Below, in pieces: positions 1-8,986 of a DNA stretch of 64,000 bases. How positions within the stretch are numbered: the first letter of the stretch is position 1; each line of letters opens with the position of its first letter. The notes under the pieces are model-generated. The model was not told the origin of the DNA and searched no databases. It saw only the letters and a program-made list of their open reading frames with translations. The translations under genes and the position numbers were made by a program. Location: the NCBI RefSeq assembly GCF_005937885.2, contig NZ_CP042176.1, positions 6,443,501-6,507,500 of the forward strand, in the 5' to 3' direction. The DNA comes from Bradyrhizobium sp. KBS0727 (GTDB taxonomy: Bacteria > Pseudomonadota > Alphaproteobacteria > Rhizobiales > Xanthobacteraceae).

Positions 1-711
1 ACGACGGCGGTCGGCACCGATCTGCTATACGCCGCCGCGACCAAGACCGGCGGCAGCCTCGTGCATGGCTGGGCGCGCAGCATCCACTGGCCGGCGGTCA
101 TTCGCCTGGCCAGCGGCAGTATCCCGGCGAGCATCCTGACGCTCGTTGCGATGTCGAAACTTGATCTCAACGGGGCGTCCGAGCGCAGCCTGGTCAATCT
201 GGTGCTGTGTTTTGCGCTTTTGCTCACGGCGATATCGCTGATCTTTCGCAAGGCGATCCTGGAGCGCTACCGCCGGCGCCTGGAGCAGCTCGATGACGTC
301 ACAACGGCCCGTGCGACCGTGATCGTGGGCGTGGCGCTGGGTGTGCTGGTCTCGATCTCGTCCGTAGGGGCCGGCGCGGTCGGCGTAACCGCGCTGCTGC
401 TGCTCTACCCGCGGCTGCCGATGGCGAGCATCGTCGGCTCCGACATCGCGCATGCGGTGCCGCTGACGCTGGTCGCCGGAATCGGACACTGGGCATTGGG
501 CGCGATCGACTGGTCGCTGATGGGCGTATTGCTGATCGGATCGTTGCCCGGCATCGTCATCGGCAGCTACTGTGCCGTGCGCGTGCCGGAGAAGGTGCTG
601 CGCGTAGCGCTGGCGTCGGTTCTGATTTTGGTTGCCGGCAAGCTTGCGTCCGGCGAACTGCATTTGTCGCCGGAGAGCATGATGGCTTTTTCCCGGAGCG
701 TCGCCCACTGA
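1..711 (+). CDS. Sulfite exporter TauE/SafE family permease (5' end missing)
   Basis: The frame is open from base 1, so the gene starts outside the window; 236 residues are visible. The first residues include GTDLLYAA and TKTGG, typical of TauE/SafE permeases, followed by several hydrophobic spans and a second internal repeat (VSISSVGAGAVGV, then GSDIAHAVPLT). The family moves small anions, often sulfite, sulfoacetate or related organosulfur compounds, across the inner membrane. It lies 3 kb from the sulfate genes but on the opposite strand, so a shared role is only a guess. The C-terminus is complete. Confidence 0.85.
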   Translation, partial: TTAVGTDLLYAAATKTGGSLVHGWARSIHWPAVIRLASGSIPASILTLVAMSKLDLNGASERSLVNLVLCFALLLTAISLIFRKAILERYRRRLEQLDDVTTARATVIVGVALGVLVSISSVGAGAVGVTALLLLYPRLPMASIVGSDIAHAVPLTLVAGIGHWALGAIDWSLMGVLLIGSLPGIVIGSYCAVRVPEKVLRVALASVLILVAGKLASGELHLSPESMMAFSRSVAH

Positions 712-768
712 GTGAGGTGCGCCGCAGGGCCGGAAACCCGGCTTTGATCGGCATGAAGCAATCTTGCT

Positions 769-890
769 GTCATCACCCGCCTTGTGCGCAATTGCGCACT
801 GGAGCGGGTGATCCAGTATTCGCGGTTGCCGGTTAGGTCAACAATGCCAGACAGGCGTACTGGATGCCCCGCTTTCGCGGGCATGACAGA
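769..890. repeat. Intergenic palindromic repeat
   Basis: This spacer between two convergent genes is made of nested inverted repeats. It contains the perfect 16-base palindrome GTGCGCAATTGCGCAC at 784-799, enclosed by arms reading ATCACCCGC and GCGGGTGAT, and then GCCCCGC / GCGGGGC-like arms near 866-882. The same 16-mer recurs at 34813 and 34924. It could fold as RNA from either strand and may act as a bidirectional terminator for the flanking genes. Confidence 0.7.
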
Positions 891-901
891 CAGAGATGCC
901 T

Positions 902-1690
902 TTACTCCGCGGTCCAGCCGCCGTCGATCGACAGGTTGGCGCCGGTGATCTGGGCGGCATCGTCGCCGCACAGGAACAGCGCAAGCGCGGCGACCTGTTC
1001 GGAGGTCACGAACTCCTTGGTCGGCTGCGCCGCCAGCAGCACGTCGTGAATGACCTGCTCCTTGGTAAGGTTGCGCGCCTTCATGGTCTCGGGGATCTGG
1101 TGCTCGACCAGCGGCGTCCAGACATAGCCGGGGCTGATGCAGTTGCAGGTGATCTTGAAGGTCGCAAGCTCCAACGCCACCGTCTTGGTGAGACCGGCGA
1201 TGCCGTGCTTGGCCGAGACATAGGCCGACTTGAACGGCGAGGCGACCAGCGAATGCGCAGACGCGGTGTTGATGATGCGGCCCCAGCCGCGTTTCTTCAT
1301 GCCGGGCACCGCGGCGCGGATGCCGTAGAACGCCGATGACAGGTTGATCGCGATGATCGCTTCCCACTTCTCGGGCGGAAACTCCTCGATCGGCGACACG
1401 AACTGGATGCCGGCATTGTTGACGAGGATGTCGACCGAGCCAAAGGTGGTTTCGCCGAGCGCGATCATTTCGGCGATCTCGGCGGGCTTGGTCATGTCGG
1501 CCGGCGAGTGCACGGCCCTGACCTTGAAGTCGGTCTCGATGCCGGAGCGTTCCTTCTCGATATCGGCCGGCGCGCCCATGCCGTTGAGCACGATATTGGC
1601 GCCGGCGCCCGCGAACGCGCGCGCATAGGCCAATCCGATGCCGCTGGTCGAGCCGGTCACCACCGCGGTCTTGCCTGTCAACGTACCCAT
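902..1690 (-). CDS. bdhA: 3-hydroxybutyrate dehydrogenase (SDR family)
   Basis: A 262-residue short-chain dehydrogenase that interconverts 3-hydroxybutyrate and acetoacetate with NAD, in polyhydroxybutyrate and ketone-body turnover. The nucleotide-binding motif TGSTSGIG is at 12-19, NNAG at 91-94, and the catalytic set is Ser144, Tyr157 and Lys161. The ISPGYVWTPLV segment and the length fit D-3-hydroxybutyrate dehydrogenases. The start at 1690 has AAGGAG about ten bases upstream; a longer frame from 1723 lacks such a site. It begins 7 bases after the patatin gene stops, so the two are probably one transcript. Confidence 0.9.
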   Translation of the reverse strand: MGTLTGKTAVVTGSTSGIGLAYARAFAGAGANIVLNGMGAPADIEKERSGIETDFKVRAVHSPADMTKPAEIAEMIALGETTFGSVDILVNNAGIQFVSPIEEFPPEKWEAIIAINLSSAFYGIRAAVPGMKKRGWGRIINTASAHSLVASPFKSAYVSAKHGIAGLTKTVALELATFKITCNCISPGYVWTPLVEHQIPETMKARNLTKEQVIHDVLLAAQPTKEFVTSEQVAALALFLCGDDAAQITGANLSIDGGWTAE

Positions 1691-1697
1691 TTTTCCT

Positions 1698-2873
1698 TCA
1701 CTCCTTTTTGCCTGCGGGGGCATCGGAAATGTCCCCCGTGAGATCGTAAGTCACCATGGTTTCCCCGGTTTGCGGGCGTTCCAGCCAATCCTTGTGACGC
1801 ATCGACAAATGAACGTCGCGGACGCCCGCATTCCAGTGCTCGACCACGCCGACATGCGAGAAGTCGTAATCCTTCGACGAGGATTCGTAGTTCTTGCTCT
1901 TGTAGATCAGGTGCACCACGGTGACAGTGTTTTCCCTGGAAGCCTTGCACAACAATTCGACCGACGGGTCCTTCTTGAGATAATCCGGCAATTTCCCGAG
2001 CAGGTCGCGCACCGCCATCCGCGCATTGTGAATCTGCTTGTTCTTGTCCGTGTTCATCCGGGTGCGGCTGGAGTAGCGAATGTCCTTTTCGCGCTCGGCG
2101 GCTTCGAGCAACGACATCGGCAACTCGCCGCGCGCGGAGAACAGGTCGACCTGGAAAATCAGCAGATCACGGGCGGTCACTTCGTCGAGGACGAAATCCA
2201 GCGGCGTGTTGGAAGCGATGCCGCCGTCCCAGTAATGCTCGCCTTCGATCTCGATCGAGGGGAAACCAGGCGGCAGCGCGCCTGAGGCCATGATGTGCTC
2301 AGGGCCGATTTTCTTGCCGAGCTTCTTGAATTCGTAGTTGTCGAAATACCTGAAATTGCCCGAGGTGACGCCGACCGCGCCGACGCTGAGCCGGGTCTTG
2401 AGGTCGTTGATGCGGTCGAAATCGACCAGCCGTTCCAGCGTCTTCTTCAGCGGTGCCGTATCGTAATAGCTCTGCGATTGCGGACTGCCGGGCGGCCACA
2501 GCGGCGCGGGCGGCACGCGCGGGGTAAAGAATCCGGGCACGCCGAAGGTAGCGATCAGGGCAGCACTGGTTTCGTTGAACAGCGTTCGCGCGCGATCGCC
2601 CGATCCGACCGGATTCCAGGACACTGGGGACGAGACCATGTCCCAGAATTCCTTCAGCCGATCGACGCGTTTGTCGGGACCATTACCGGCGATGATCGCG
2701 GAGTTGATCGCACCGATCGATATCCCGGCAACCCATTCCGGCTCAAACCCGGCGCGGCACAGCGCCTGAAAGGCGCCGGCCTGATAAGAGCCAAGCGCAC
2801 CGCCCCCTTGCAGCACCAGCACCCGCTGCGCGTTGGCGGGCGTCGTGGCGGAGGCCGTCTCGGAACTATCCAT
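1698..2873 (-). CDS. Patatin-like phospholipase with DUF3734-type C-terminus
   Basis: A 391-residue soluble patatin-family lipid acyl hydrolase. The oxyanion motif GGGALG is at 23-28, the nucleophile elbow GISIG at 50-54 with Ser52, and the dyad Asp216 lies in DGG. The C-terminal third resembles the DUF3734 region found in alphaproteobacterial patatins. It is first in a two-gene unit with bdhA, an arrangement that suggests a part in polyhydroxybutyrate granule or lipid turnover. The substrate is not known from sequence. Confidence 0.88.
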   Translation of the reverse strand: MDSSETASATTPANAQRVLVLQGGGALGSYQAGAFQALCRAGFEPEWVAGISIGAINSAIIAGNGPDKRVDRLKEFWDMVSSPVSWNPVGSGDRARTLFNETSAALIATFGVPGFFTPRVPPAPLWPPGSPQSQSYYDTAPLKKTLERLVDFDRINDLKTRLSVGAVGVTSGNFRYFDNYEFKKLGKKIGPEHIMASGALPPGFPSIEIEGEHYWDGGIASNTPLDFVLDEVTARDLLIFQVDLFSARGELPMSLLEAAEREKDIRYSSRTRMNTDKNKQIHNARMAVRDLLGKLPDYLKKDPSVELLCKASRENTVTVVHLIYKSKNYESSSKDYDFSHVGVVEHWNAGVRDVHLSMRHKDWLERPQTGETMVTYDLTGDISDAPAGKKE

Positions 2874-3021
2874 TGTGACCGTCAGCTAGAGGGCAATGAC
2901 GTCAGCACCGTGGCGGCAGTTCACGGCGGCGTCAATCCGCGAGATCGATGCAGCGATCACGCCGAGTTTATCGCTTTGTTTGGGCGCGGCTTTTTCGAAA
3001 GGCCCTGCCCCGACCGCGCGC

Positions 3022-3516
3022 TTAAGTTGATGCAAGAATGAGCGTCCAGAACACCTTGTACTTGGTGTTTGGAGCATAAGTCGCCGCTATGCCCAATTTT
3101 GTGACACCGTTCTTGAGCATGTTGGCCTTGTGCGGGGGCGAGTCGCGCCAGCCCGAAAACGCTTCCGCCAGCGTATGGTAGCCGGCCGATACGTTCTCCA
3201 CCGCCAGCGTGGCGGGATAGCCGGATGCGCCCAGCCGCTTCTCCAGCGGGCCTTTGACATCGTGATCGAGCTTGTTGCGGCCGGCCATCGCCTGCGACTG
3301 CTGCTCGGCCAGCTTCATCAGATCGGGATCGACCACCACGGCGCCGAGCCCGTTGTTTTGCCGGTACAGCGAGATCATCGAGGCCGCCGCCTGCGGATCG
3401 AGCGTGGCGCCGCCGTTGGCCATGCTCAGATACATGGTCGGCTGTTCGGGCGGCGGATTGTCGGCCATGCAGCCGCCCAGCGCCAACAGCCCGATAACGG
3501 CAAAAATAGCCCGCAT
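3022..3516 (-). CDS. CAP-domain (SCP/YkwD-like) lipoprotein
   Basis: A 164-residue secreted protein. The start at 3516 gives a short lipoprotein signal (MRAIFAVIGLLALGGC) with the lipidated Cys at 16; the longer open frame upstream has no signal peptide and runs into an intergenic repeat. The CAP core carries His85 in LDHD, Glu107 in ENVSAGY and His129 in SPPHKANML, the usual acidic and histidine cavity residues. Bacterial CAP proteins are envelope-attached and mostly of unknown biochemistry. It stands alone on the minus strand between the patatin pair and the sulfate transporter. Confidence 0.8.
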   Translation of the reverse strand: MRAIFAVIGLLALGGCMADNPPPEQPTMYLSMANGGATLDPQAAASMISLYRQNNGLGAVVVDPDLMKLAEQQSQAMAGRNKLDHDVKGPLEKRLGASGYPATLAVENVSAGYHTLAEAFSGWRDSPPHKANMLKNGVTKLGIAATYAPNTKYKVFWTLILAST

Positions 3517-3594
3517 GATTCCCGATTTCCCCAGATGGTCTGCCGTTGTTGCATACCAACCGTGGCTGAATGGTGAACGATGGGGCCGACGGGA

Positions 3595-3712
3595 GTCATT
3601 CCGGGGCGCGAAGCGAACCTCAGATGCGCAAGGGCGCATCGGGGAATCTCGAGATTCCCCGGGGTGCAATTGCACCCCTGAGGCCTGGTCCTTCGGACCA
3701 TCCCGGAATGAC
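3595..3712. repeat. Composite palindromic repeat bounded by GTCATTCCGG / CCGGAATGAC
   Basis: A run of perfect palindromes between outer inverted ends. It includes a 20-base palindrome centred on CTCGAG near 3650, the 18-base GGGGTGCAATTGCACCCC at 3661-3678, and a GGTCC/GGACC hairpin near 3694. It ends 7 bases after the cysA stop, so it may also shape the 3' end of the sulfate transporter mRNA. Related copies lie at 17785 and 39345. Confidence 0.75.
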
Positions 3713-3719
3713 CCCTACC

Positions 3720-4769
3720 TTAATCCTGCGCAGCGAAGATGCGGTAGCGGCGGGGCTGCAGGCTGACGATTTCGCCGGCTTGAAGTTCCCGGTCCCGGGG
3801 CGCGTCGATCTCGATGACGGTGTCGCCCTCGCCGCCCGCCAGCGCCACCTCGGCCCGCTGGATCGGGCCGAACGAGCGGACATGGCGCACCGCGCCTTCC
3901 AGCGAACCGGACCCCGCCGGGCCGATCTGCATGTCGTGGCGGCGGATGAACAGCTTCGATGCGCCCGAAGCCGCGCCGTTGGCGGCGATGTTGAGCGGGC
4001 GGCCGCCGAGCCGCACTGAGCCGCCGCTGACATCCACCGGCAGCACGATGGACTCCCCGATGAAGCCGTGCACGAAGGCGGTCGCCGGATGGTCATAGAC
4101 CTCGCCGGGCGTGCCGATCTGCTCGATGCGGCCCTTGTCCATCACGACCACGCGGTTGGCGACTTCGAGCGCCTCCTCCTGGTCGTGGGTGACGAAGATC
4201 GAGGTGACGTGGATTTCCGAATGCAGCGAGCGCAGCCATTGCCGCAACTCCTTGCGCACCTTGGCATCGAGCGCGCCGAACGGCTCGTCGAGCAGCAGGA
4301 TGCGCGGCTCGATCGCCAGCGCCCGCGCCAGCGCGATGCGCTGCCGCTGGCCGCCGGACAGCTGGCTGGGATAGCGGTTCGCCAGCCAGTCGAGCTGCAC
4401 CAGGTCGAGCAATTCCTTGACCCGGGCGCGGATCGTGGCCTCGTCCTTGCGAATGGCGCGCGGCTGCACCCGCAAGCCAAAGGCGACATTTTCGAATACC
4501 GTCATGTGGCGGAACAGCGCGTAATGCTGGAACACGAAGCCGACATGGCGCTCGCTCGCGCCCTGCGCCAGCGCGTCCTCGCCGTCGATCGACACCTCGC
4601 CGGCGTCAGGCCAGTCGAGGCCGGCGATGATCCGAAGCAGCGTGGTCTTGCCCGAACCGGACGGGCCGAGCAGCGCCAGCAATTCGCCATTGCCGACCTT
4701 GAGGTCGACATTGTCGAGCGCCGCGAAGGCGCCGAACTTCTTGACGATGTTTTTGACTTCAATGGTCAC
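3720..4769 (-). CDS. cysA: Sulfate/thiosulfate ABC transporter ATP-binding protein
   Basis: A 349-residue ATPase that powers sulfate uptake with CysT and CysW. Walker A GPSGSGKT is at 35-42, followed by the signature LSGGQRQR and the Walker B run ending LLLDEPFGALD. The last 110 residues form the regulatory TOBE-like domain seen in CysA and MalK proteins. It starts with GTG at 4769, 12 bases after cysW ends. It is the last gene of the sbp-cysT-cysW-cysA unit. Confidence 0.95.
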   Translation of the reverse strand: MTIEVKNIVKKFGAFAALDNVDLKVGNGELLALLGPSGSGKTTLLRIIAGLDWPDAGEVSIDGEDALAQGASERHVGFVFQHYALFRHMTVFENVAFGLRVQPRAIRKDEATIRARVKELLDLVQLDWLANRYPSQLSGGQRQRIALARALAIEPRILLLDEPFGALDAKVRKELRQWLRSLHSEIHVTSIFVTHDQEEALEVANRVVVMDKGRIEQIGTPGEVYDHPATAFVHGFIGESIVLPVDVSGGSVRLGGRPLNIAANGAASGASKLFIRRHDMQIGPAGSGSLEGAVRHVRSFGPIQRAEVALAGGEGDTVIEIDAPRDRELQAGEIVSLQPRRYRIFAAQD

Positions 4770-4781
4770 TTGGAAAATCCC

Positions 4782-5756
4782 TTAACAGTCCCTTGAACAG
4801 TCCCTTGGGGCTTGCCCTTCGTCCAGACGCCGTTCCAGAACGGTCTTCACGACCAGCGTTATCAACGCCAGCATCGCCAGCAGCGAGGCGATCGCGAACG
4901 ACGAGACGAATTGATATTCGTTGTAGAGAATCTCGACCAGCAGCGGCATGGTGTTGGTCTCGCCGCGAATGTGGCCTGACACCACGGACACCGCGCCGAA
5001 CTCGCCCATGGCGCGCGCGTTGCAGAGCAGCACGCCGTACAACAGGCCCCATTTGATATTGGGCAGGGTGACACGGAAAAAGGTCTGCAGGCCCGACGCG
5101 CCCAGCGAAATCGCAGCTTCCTCCTCCTGCGTGCCCTGCTCCTGCATCAGCGGGATCAGCGCGCGGGCGACGAACGGAAACGTCACGAAGATGGTCGCGA
5201 GCGCAATGCCCGGCACCGCGAACAGGATATGGATATCGTGCGCCTGCAGCCAGGGACCGAAATAGCCCTGCGCGCCGAACAGCAGCACGAAGACGAGACC
5301 CGAGATCACTGGACTGACCGAGAACGGCAGGTCGATCAGCGTGATCAGGAAGGTCTTGCCGCGAAAATCGAATTTGGCGATTGCCCAGGCCGCGAGTACG
5401 CCGAACACAAGGTTGAGCGTGACCGAAATCGCCGCCACCATCAGCGTCAGCCGGATCGCCGCCAGCGCCTCCGGTTCGGCGAGCGCGCTGAAGTAGGCGC
5501 CGACGCCTTTTGAAAATGCCTGCGCGAACACCACGACCAGCGGCAGTACCACGAAGACGGTGAGGAACGTGACCGCGAGCCCGATGATGACGAAACGTAT
5601 CGGGCCGGGCTCAGTCCGCAGATTGCGCCGCGACCCCAGCGGCCGCGCGCGGGCATCCGCGGTGCGGGAAGCCGGCGAAGCAATGCTGAGGTCGGCTGCG
5701 GGCGCGTAGGCCCGCAGCTCGGTCGCAGCAGTGACAAGGCCCGATTGCGTCGACAT
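4782..5756 (-). CDS. cysW: Sulfate ABC transporter permease CysW
   Basis: A 324-residue inner membrane permease. After an unusually long polar N-terminus of about 50 residues come six hydrophobic segments and the ABC permease loop EEEAAISLGASGLQTFF, which contacts CysA. The ATG at 5756 has GAGG eight bases upstream and is preferred to the TTG one codon earlier. It follows cysT by 10 bases. CysW and CysT together form the sulfate channel. Confidence 0.95.
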   Translation of the reverse strand: MSTQSGLVTAATELRAYAPAADLSIASPASRTADARARPLGSRRNLRTEPGPIRFVIIGLAVTFLTVFVVLPLVVVFAQAFSKGVGAYFSALAEPEALAAIRLTLMVAAISVTLNLVFGVLAAWAIAKFDFRGKTFLITLIDLPFSVSPVISGLVFVLLFGAQGYFGPWLQAHDIHILFAVPGIALATIFVTFPFVARALIPLMQEQGTQEEEAAISLGASGLQTFFRVTLPNIKWGLLYGVLLCNARAMGEFGAVSVVSGHIRGETNTMPLLVEILYNEYQFVSSFAIASLLAMLALITLVVKTVLERRLDEGQAPRDCSRDC

Positions 5757-5766
5757 CAATGGGTCC

Positions 5767-6603
5767 TCAATGTACCGGCGTGCGGTTTTGCGCCCAGCGC
5801 TGCAGGCGATTGACGACGAAGATGATCAGGAACGAGGCGAGCAGCATGACCACAGCGATGGCGGTGGCGTCGGCATAGCGAAATTCGGAAAGCCGGATCA
5901 CGATCAAAAGCGGTGCGATTTCCGAGACGTTCGGCAAATTGCCGGCGATGAAGATGACGGAGCCGTATTCGCCGACCGCGCGCGCGAACGCCAGCGCAAA
6001 TCCGGTCAGCAGCGCCGGGATCAAGCCCGGCAGGATCACCCGGAACACGGTGTGCCAGCGGTTGGCGCCGAGGCTTGCGGCGGCCTCCTCGATCTCGGGA
6101 TCGAGGTCGATCAGCACCGGCTGCACGGTTCGCACCACGAACGGGATGCCGATGAAAATCATCGCGATGAAGATGCCAGTTGGCGTGAACGCGACCTTGA
6201 TGCCGATTTCAGCCAGCGGCGCGCCGAGCCAGCCTTTTTGCGCGAACAACTGCGTCAATGCGACGCCGGCCACCGCGGTCGGCAACGCAAAGGGAATATC
6301 GACGATGGCGTCGAACAGCCGCCGGCCCGGAAAGCGATAGCGCACCAGCGCCCAGACGATGATGGTTCCCACCACCAGGTTGACGCAGGCAGCGGCAAAG
6401 GACAGGCCGAACGAAATCTTCAGCGCGTTCAGCGTGCGGCGGCTGGTGACAATTCCCCAGAACTGGTCGAACGACAGTTCGAAGGTCTTGAGAAACAACG
6501 CGGCGAGCGGGATCAGAATGATGACGGAGAGCCATGTCAGGGTCAGTCCCATGGTGAGACCGAACCCCGGCAGGCTAGAGCGTCGTGCGACCGCTGTGCT
6601 CAC
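5767..6603 (-). CDS. cysT: Sulfate ABC transporter permease CysT (CysU)
   Basis: A 278-residue permease with about six membrane spans and the coupling loop EEAAASLGANRWHTVF. The GEYGSVIFIAGN segment is typical of the CysT/CysU half of sulfate channels. It starts with GTG at 6603, 27 bases after the binding-protein gene. The order binding protein, CysT, CysW, CysA is the usual one. Confidence 0.95.
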   Translation of the reverse strand: MSTAVARRSSLPGFGLTMGLTLTWLSVIILIPLAALFLKTFELSFDQFWGIVTSRRTLNALKISFGLSFAAACVNLVVGTIIVWALVRYRFPGRRLFDAIVDIPFALPTAVAGVALTQLFAQKGWLGAPLAEIGIKVAFTPTGIFIAMIFIGIPFVVRTVQPVLIDLDPEIEEAAASLGANRWHTVFRVILPGLIPALLTGFALAFARAVGEYGSVIFIAGNLPNVSEIAPLLIVIRLSEFRYADATAIAVVMLLASFLIIFVVNRLQRWAQNRTPVH

Positions 6604-6630
6604 AAGTCCCCCTGCTCCGGCTTCGACCCA

Positions 6631-7620
6631 TCAGTTCTTGTAGATCTGGTCGAAGATGCCGCCTTCGCCGAAATGATCCTTCTGCGCTTTGGTCCAACCG
6701 CCGAAAACGTCGTCGATGGTGAAAAGTTCAACCTTGGCGAAGGATTTTTCGTATTCCCTGGCAATTTCCGGATCGCGCGGACGATAGGAATTGCGCGCGG
6801 CAATTTCCTGACCCTCCTTGGTATACCAATATTTCAGATAGGCCTCGGCGGCGTCACGGGTGCCTTTTTTGTCGGCCACCTTGTCGACCACGGCCACAGG
6901 CGGTTCCGCGAGGATCGAGAGCGGCGGCGATACGATCTCGAACTTGTCCTTGCCGAACTCGCGCTGCGCCAGGAACGCCTCGTTCTCCCACGCCAGCAGC
7001 ACGTCGCCGACGCCGCGCTCGACAAAGGTCACCGTCGAGCCGCGCGCACCGGTATCGAGCACCGGCACGTTCTTGTAGAGATCCCCGACGAACTGCTTCG
7101 CCTTGTCGGCGGAGCCGAACTTCTTCTGCGCGTAGCCCCACGCCGCAAGATAGTTCCAGCGTGCGCCGCCGGAGGTTTTCGGGTTCGGCGTGATGACGCT
7201 GACGCCAGGCTTGATCAAATCGTCCCAGTCCTTGATGCCCTTGGGATTGCCCTTGCGCACCAGGAACACGATCGTCGAGGTGTAGGGCGAGGCATTGAGC
7301 GCCAGCTTCTTCTGCCAGTCGGGCGCCAGCAGCCCCTTGGCGGCAATCGCGTCGATGTCATAGGCCAGCGCCAGCGTGACCACGTCGGCCTGCAGGCCAT
7401 CGATCACCGCGCGCGCCTGCGAGCCGGAGCCGCCATGCGACTGCTTGATCTCGATGCTCTTGCCGGTGTCCTTCTGATAGGCCGCCGCAAACGCCTTGTT
7501 GAAATCGACATAGAGCTCGCGCGTCGGATCGTAGGACACATTGAGCAGGCTGATATCGGCAGCGAACGCCGAACTTGCCCAGAGCAGTGCCGCGACCAGC
7601 GGCAGCATACGGCGGACCAT
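6631..7620 (-). CDS. sbp: Periplasmic sulfate-binding protein
   Basis: A 329-residue secreted protein that captures sulfate and hands it to CysTWA. The ATG at 7620 has GGAG seven bases upstream and yields a clean signal peptide ending SAFA before ADISLLNVSYDPTRELY, the standard start of mature sulfate-binding proteins. An open frame from 7671 would spoil the signal peptide. The motifs SHGGSGSQARAV and TLALAYDIDAIA are family hallmarks. It leads the transporter operon. The 122 bases upstream, to the cysH stop, must hold its promoter or link it to the cysH operon. Confidence 0.93.
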   Translation of the reverse strand: MVRRMLPLVAALLWASSAFAADISLLNVSYDPTRELYVDFNKAFAAAYQKDTGKSIEIKQSHGGSGSQARAVIDGLQADVVTLALAYDIDAIAAKGLLAPDWQKKLALNASPYTSTIVFLVRKGNPKGIKDWDDLIKPGVSVITPNPKTSGGARWNYLAAWGYAQKKFGSADKAKQFVGDLYKNVPVLDTGARGSTVTFVERGVGDVLLAWENEAFLAQREFGKDKFEIVSPPLSILAEPPVAVVDKVADKKGTRDAAEAYLKYWYTKEGQEIAARNSYRPRDPEIAREYEKSFAKVELFTIDDVFGGWTKAQKDHFGEGGIFDQIYKN

Positions 7621-7742
7621 CGCAATCTCCATTCGGTTCGACAAAACTGTCATCGAAAACACGGAGAGCATAAGTCGCGGCGAAGGCGCTTTAAGTCAAC
7701 GAAACCGCATTTCATACTTTGCGGTAGCGCGGCGTCATTGTC

Positions 7743-8474
7743 CTACGAAGTCTTCATCGTATGGATGCCGCATTCTGTCTTGGCTTTGCCGCGCCAGCGG
7801 CCGGCGCGCTCGTCCTCGCCGGGCGCGCTCCGGCTCGAGCAAGGCATACACCCGACCGACAGATAACCCGATGCGACCAATGGATGCGGCGGCAGCTTGG
7901 CGAGCTGGTAGATCGCCTCGATTTCCGCGCGCGACACATTGGCAAACGGGTTGAATTTCAGCTTTGCGCCGTCATCCTCGACGACAGGGATGTCCGCCCG
8001 CGTTCCGCCCTGGAACCGCTTGCGTCCGTTGATCCAGGCCGAAAACGGCTTCAGCGCCCGCGCCAGCGGTTCCACCTTGCGGATGCGGCAGCAGGCGTCG
8101 GGATCGGAGAACCACAATTCGCGGTCGGGATCCTTCGCCGACAGGGTTTCCTCTGATGGCTTGATCGAACGCACGTCGCGCAGGCCCAAGGTCGAAATCA
8201 GCGTGTCGCGATAGGCCAGCGTCTCCTCGAACAGCCAGCCGGTGTCGAGGAAGACCACGGGGATCGCCGGATCGACATCGGCCATCACCTTGAGCAGCGC
8301 CGCCGATTCCGTCCCGAACGACGACACCAGTGCGAGGTGTTCGCGGCCGGCAGTCTTTAGCGCGGTTTCAATGACCTTGGCCGGCGACGCGTCGCGCAGC
8401 GCACGATCGAGCGCTGCGGCCTGCGACGGCTCTGCGACCGCTCCGGTCAGGGTCTGTTGCGGGATCGCGTTCAC
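7743..8474 (-). CDS. cysH: Adenylyl-sulfate (APS) reductase, iron-sulfur type
   Basis: A 243-residue reductase producing sulfite. Cys128-Cys129 (DACCRIRK) and Cys209/Cys212 (CMPC) form the [4Fe-4S] site that marks APS-reducing enzymes, and KTECGIH carries catalytic Cys235. PAPS-specific reductases of E. coli type lack those four cysteines, so APS is the likely substrate. Its ATG overlaps the DUF934 stop by four bases (ATGA), showing translational coupling. It is the last gene of the cysG-DUF2849-cysI-DUF934-cysH unit. Confidence 0.93.
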   Translation of the reverse strand: MNAIPQQTLTGAVAEPSQAAALDRALRDASPAKVIETALKTAGREHLALVSSFGTESAALLKVMADVDPAIPVVFLDTGWLFEETLAYRDTLISTLGLRDVRSIKPSEETLSAKDPDRELWFSDPDACCRIRKVEPLARALKPFSAWINGRKRFQGGTRADIPVVEDDGAKLKFNPFANVSRAEIEAIYQLAKLPPHPLVASGYLSVGCMPCSSRSAPGEDERAGRWRGKAKTECGIHTMKTS

Positions 8475-8986
8475 TGGCCGGCACTCTCCGAATGACGCAG
8501 TTGCATCCGCCGATTGAGCGCGGTGACGCGGCCATCGCCGGTCGGCTGGTAGAACACCGAATAGCGCTTGGCGGTCGAGGCAAACGCCTCGGCGTCGCTT
8601 TCCTTCTTCACCTCGAAGGCGTCGAAGCCGGCCCGCAGCATGAATACGAACTGGTCGCGCAGCACCTGGCCGGTGGCGCGCAGCTCGCCCTCAAACCCGT
8701 GGCGCTCGCGCAGCAGGCGCGCCTGACTATAGGCGCGGCCGTCGCGGAACGACGGAAACACCAGTGCGACCGCCGCCAGCCGGTCGAGATACGGCACGAG
8801 GTCGTCGAGGTCCCGGTTGTTCGGCCAGATCACGCCGGTCTTGCCGGCCCGCCGCGACAGCGTTTCGGGGTCTTCGAGGAACCGCGCCGCCGAAATCAGG
8901 ATCGCGCCGTCAACCGGCAGCTCGGCGCCGTCGGCGACGTGGACAAAGAGATCGCTGACGATCTTCGCGTTCTTAACGAGTGGCAT
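8471..8986 (-). CDS. DUF934 protein of the sulfite reduction operon
   Basis: A 171-residue soluble protein recognised as DUF934 from its place and from segments such as VIWPNNRDLDDL, FPSFRDGRAYSQARLLRER and GQVLRDQFVFMLRAGFDAFEV. The family nearly always sits between sulfite reductase and cysH and is thought to assist sulfite reduction; no biochemical role is established. The start at 8986 lies 14 bases inside the 3' end of cysI, and its stop overlaps cysH by four bases. Confidence 0.88.
   Translation of the reverse strand: MPLVKNAKIVSDLFVHVADGAELPVDGAILISAARFLEDPETLSRRAGKTGVIWPNNRDLDDLVPYLDRLAAVALVFPSFRDGRAYSQARLLRERHGFEGELRATGQVLRDQFVFMLRAGFDAFEVKKESDAEAFASTAKRYSVFYQPTGDGRVTALNRRMQLRHSESAGQ

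Noticed and set aside
5731..7866. 711-residue plus-strand frame across the sulfate permease genes
   Set aside because: It is antisense to three clearly recognised genes (cysT, sbp and the start of cysW), and its residue make-up (Arg, His, Asp, Gln rich) is typical of shadow frames in GC-rich DNA.
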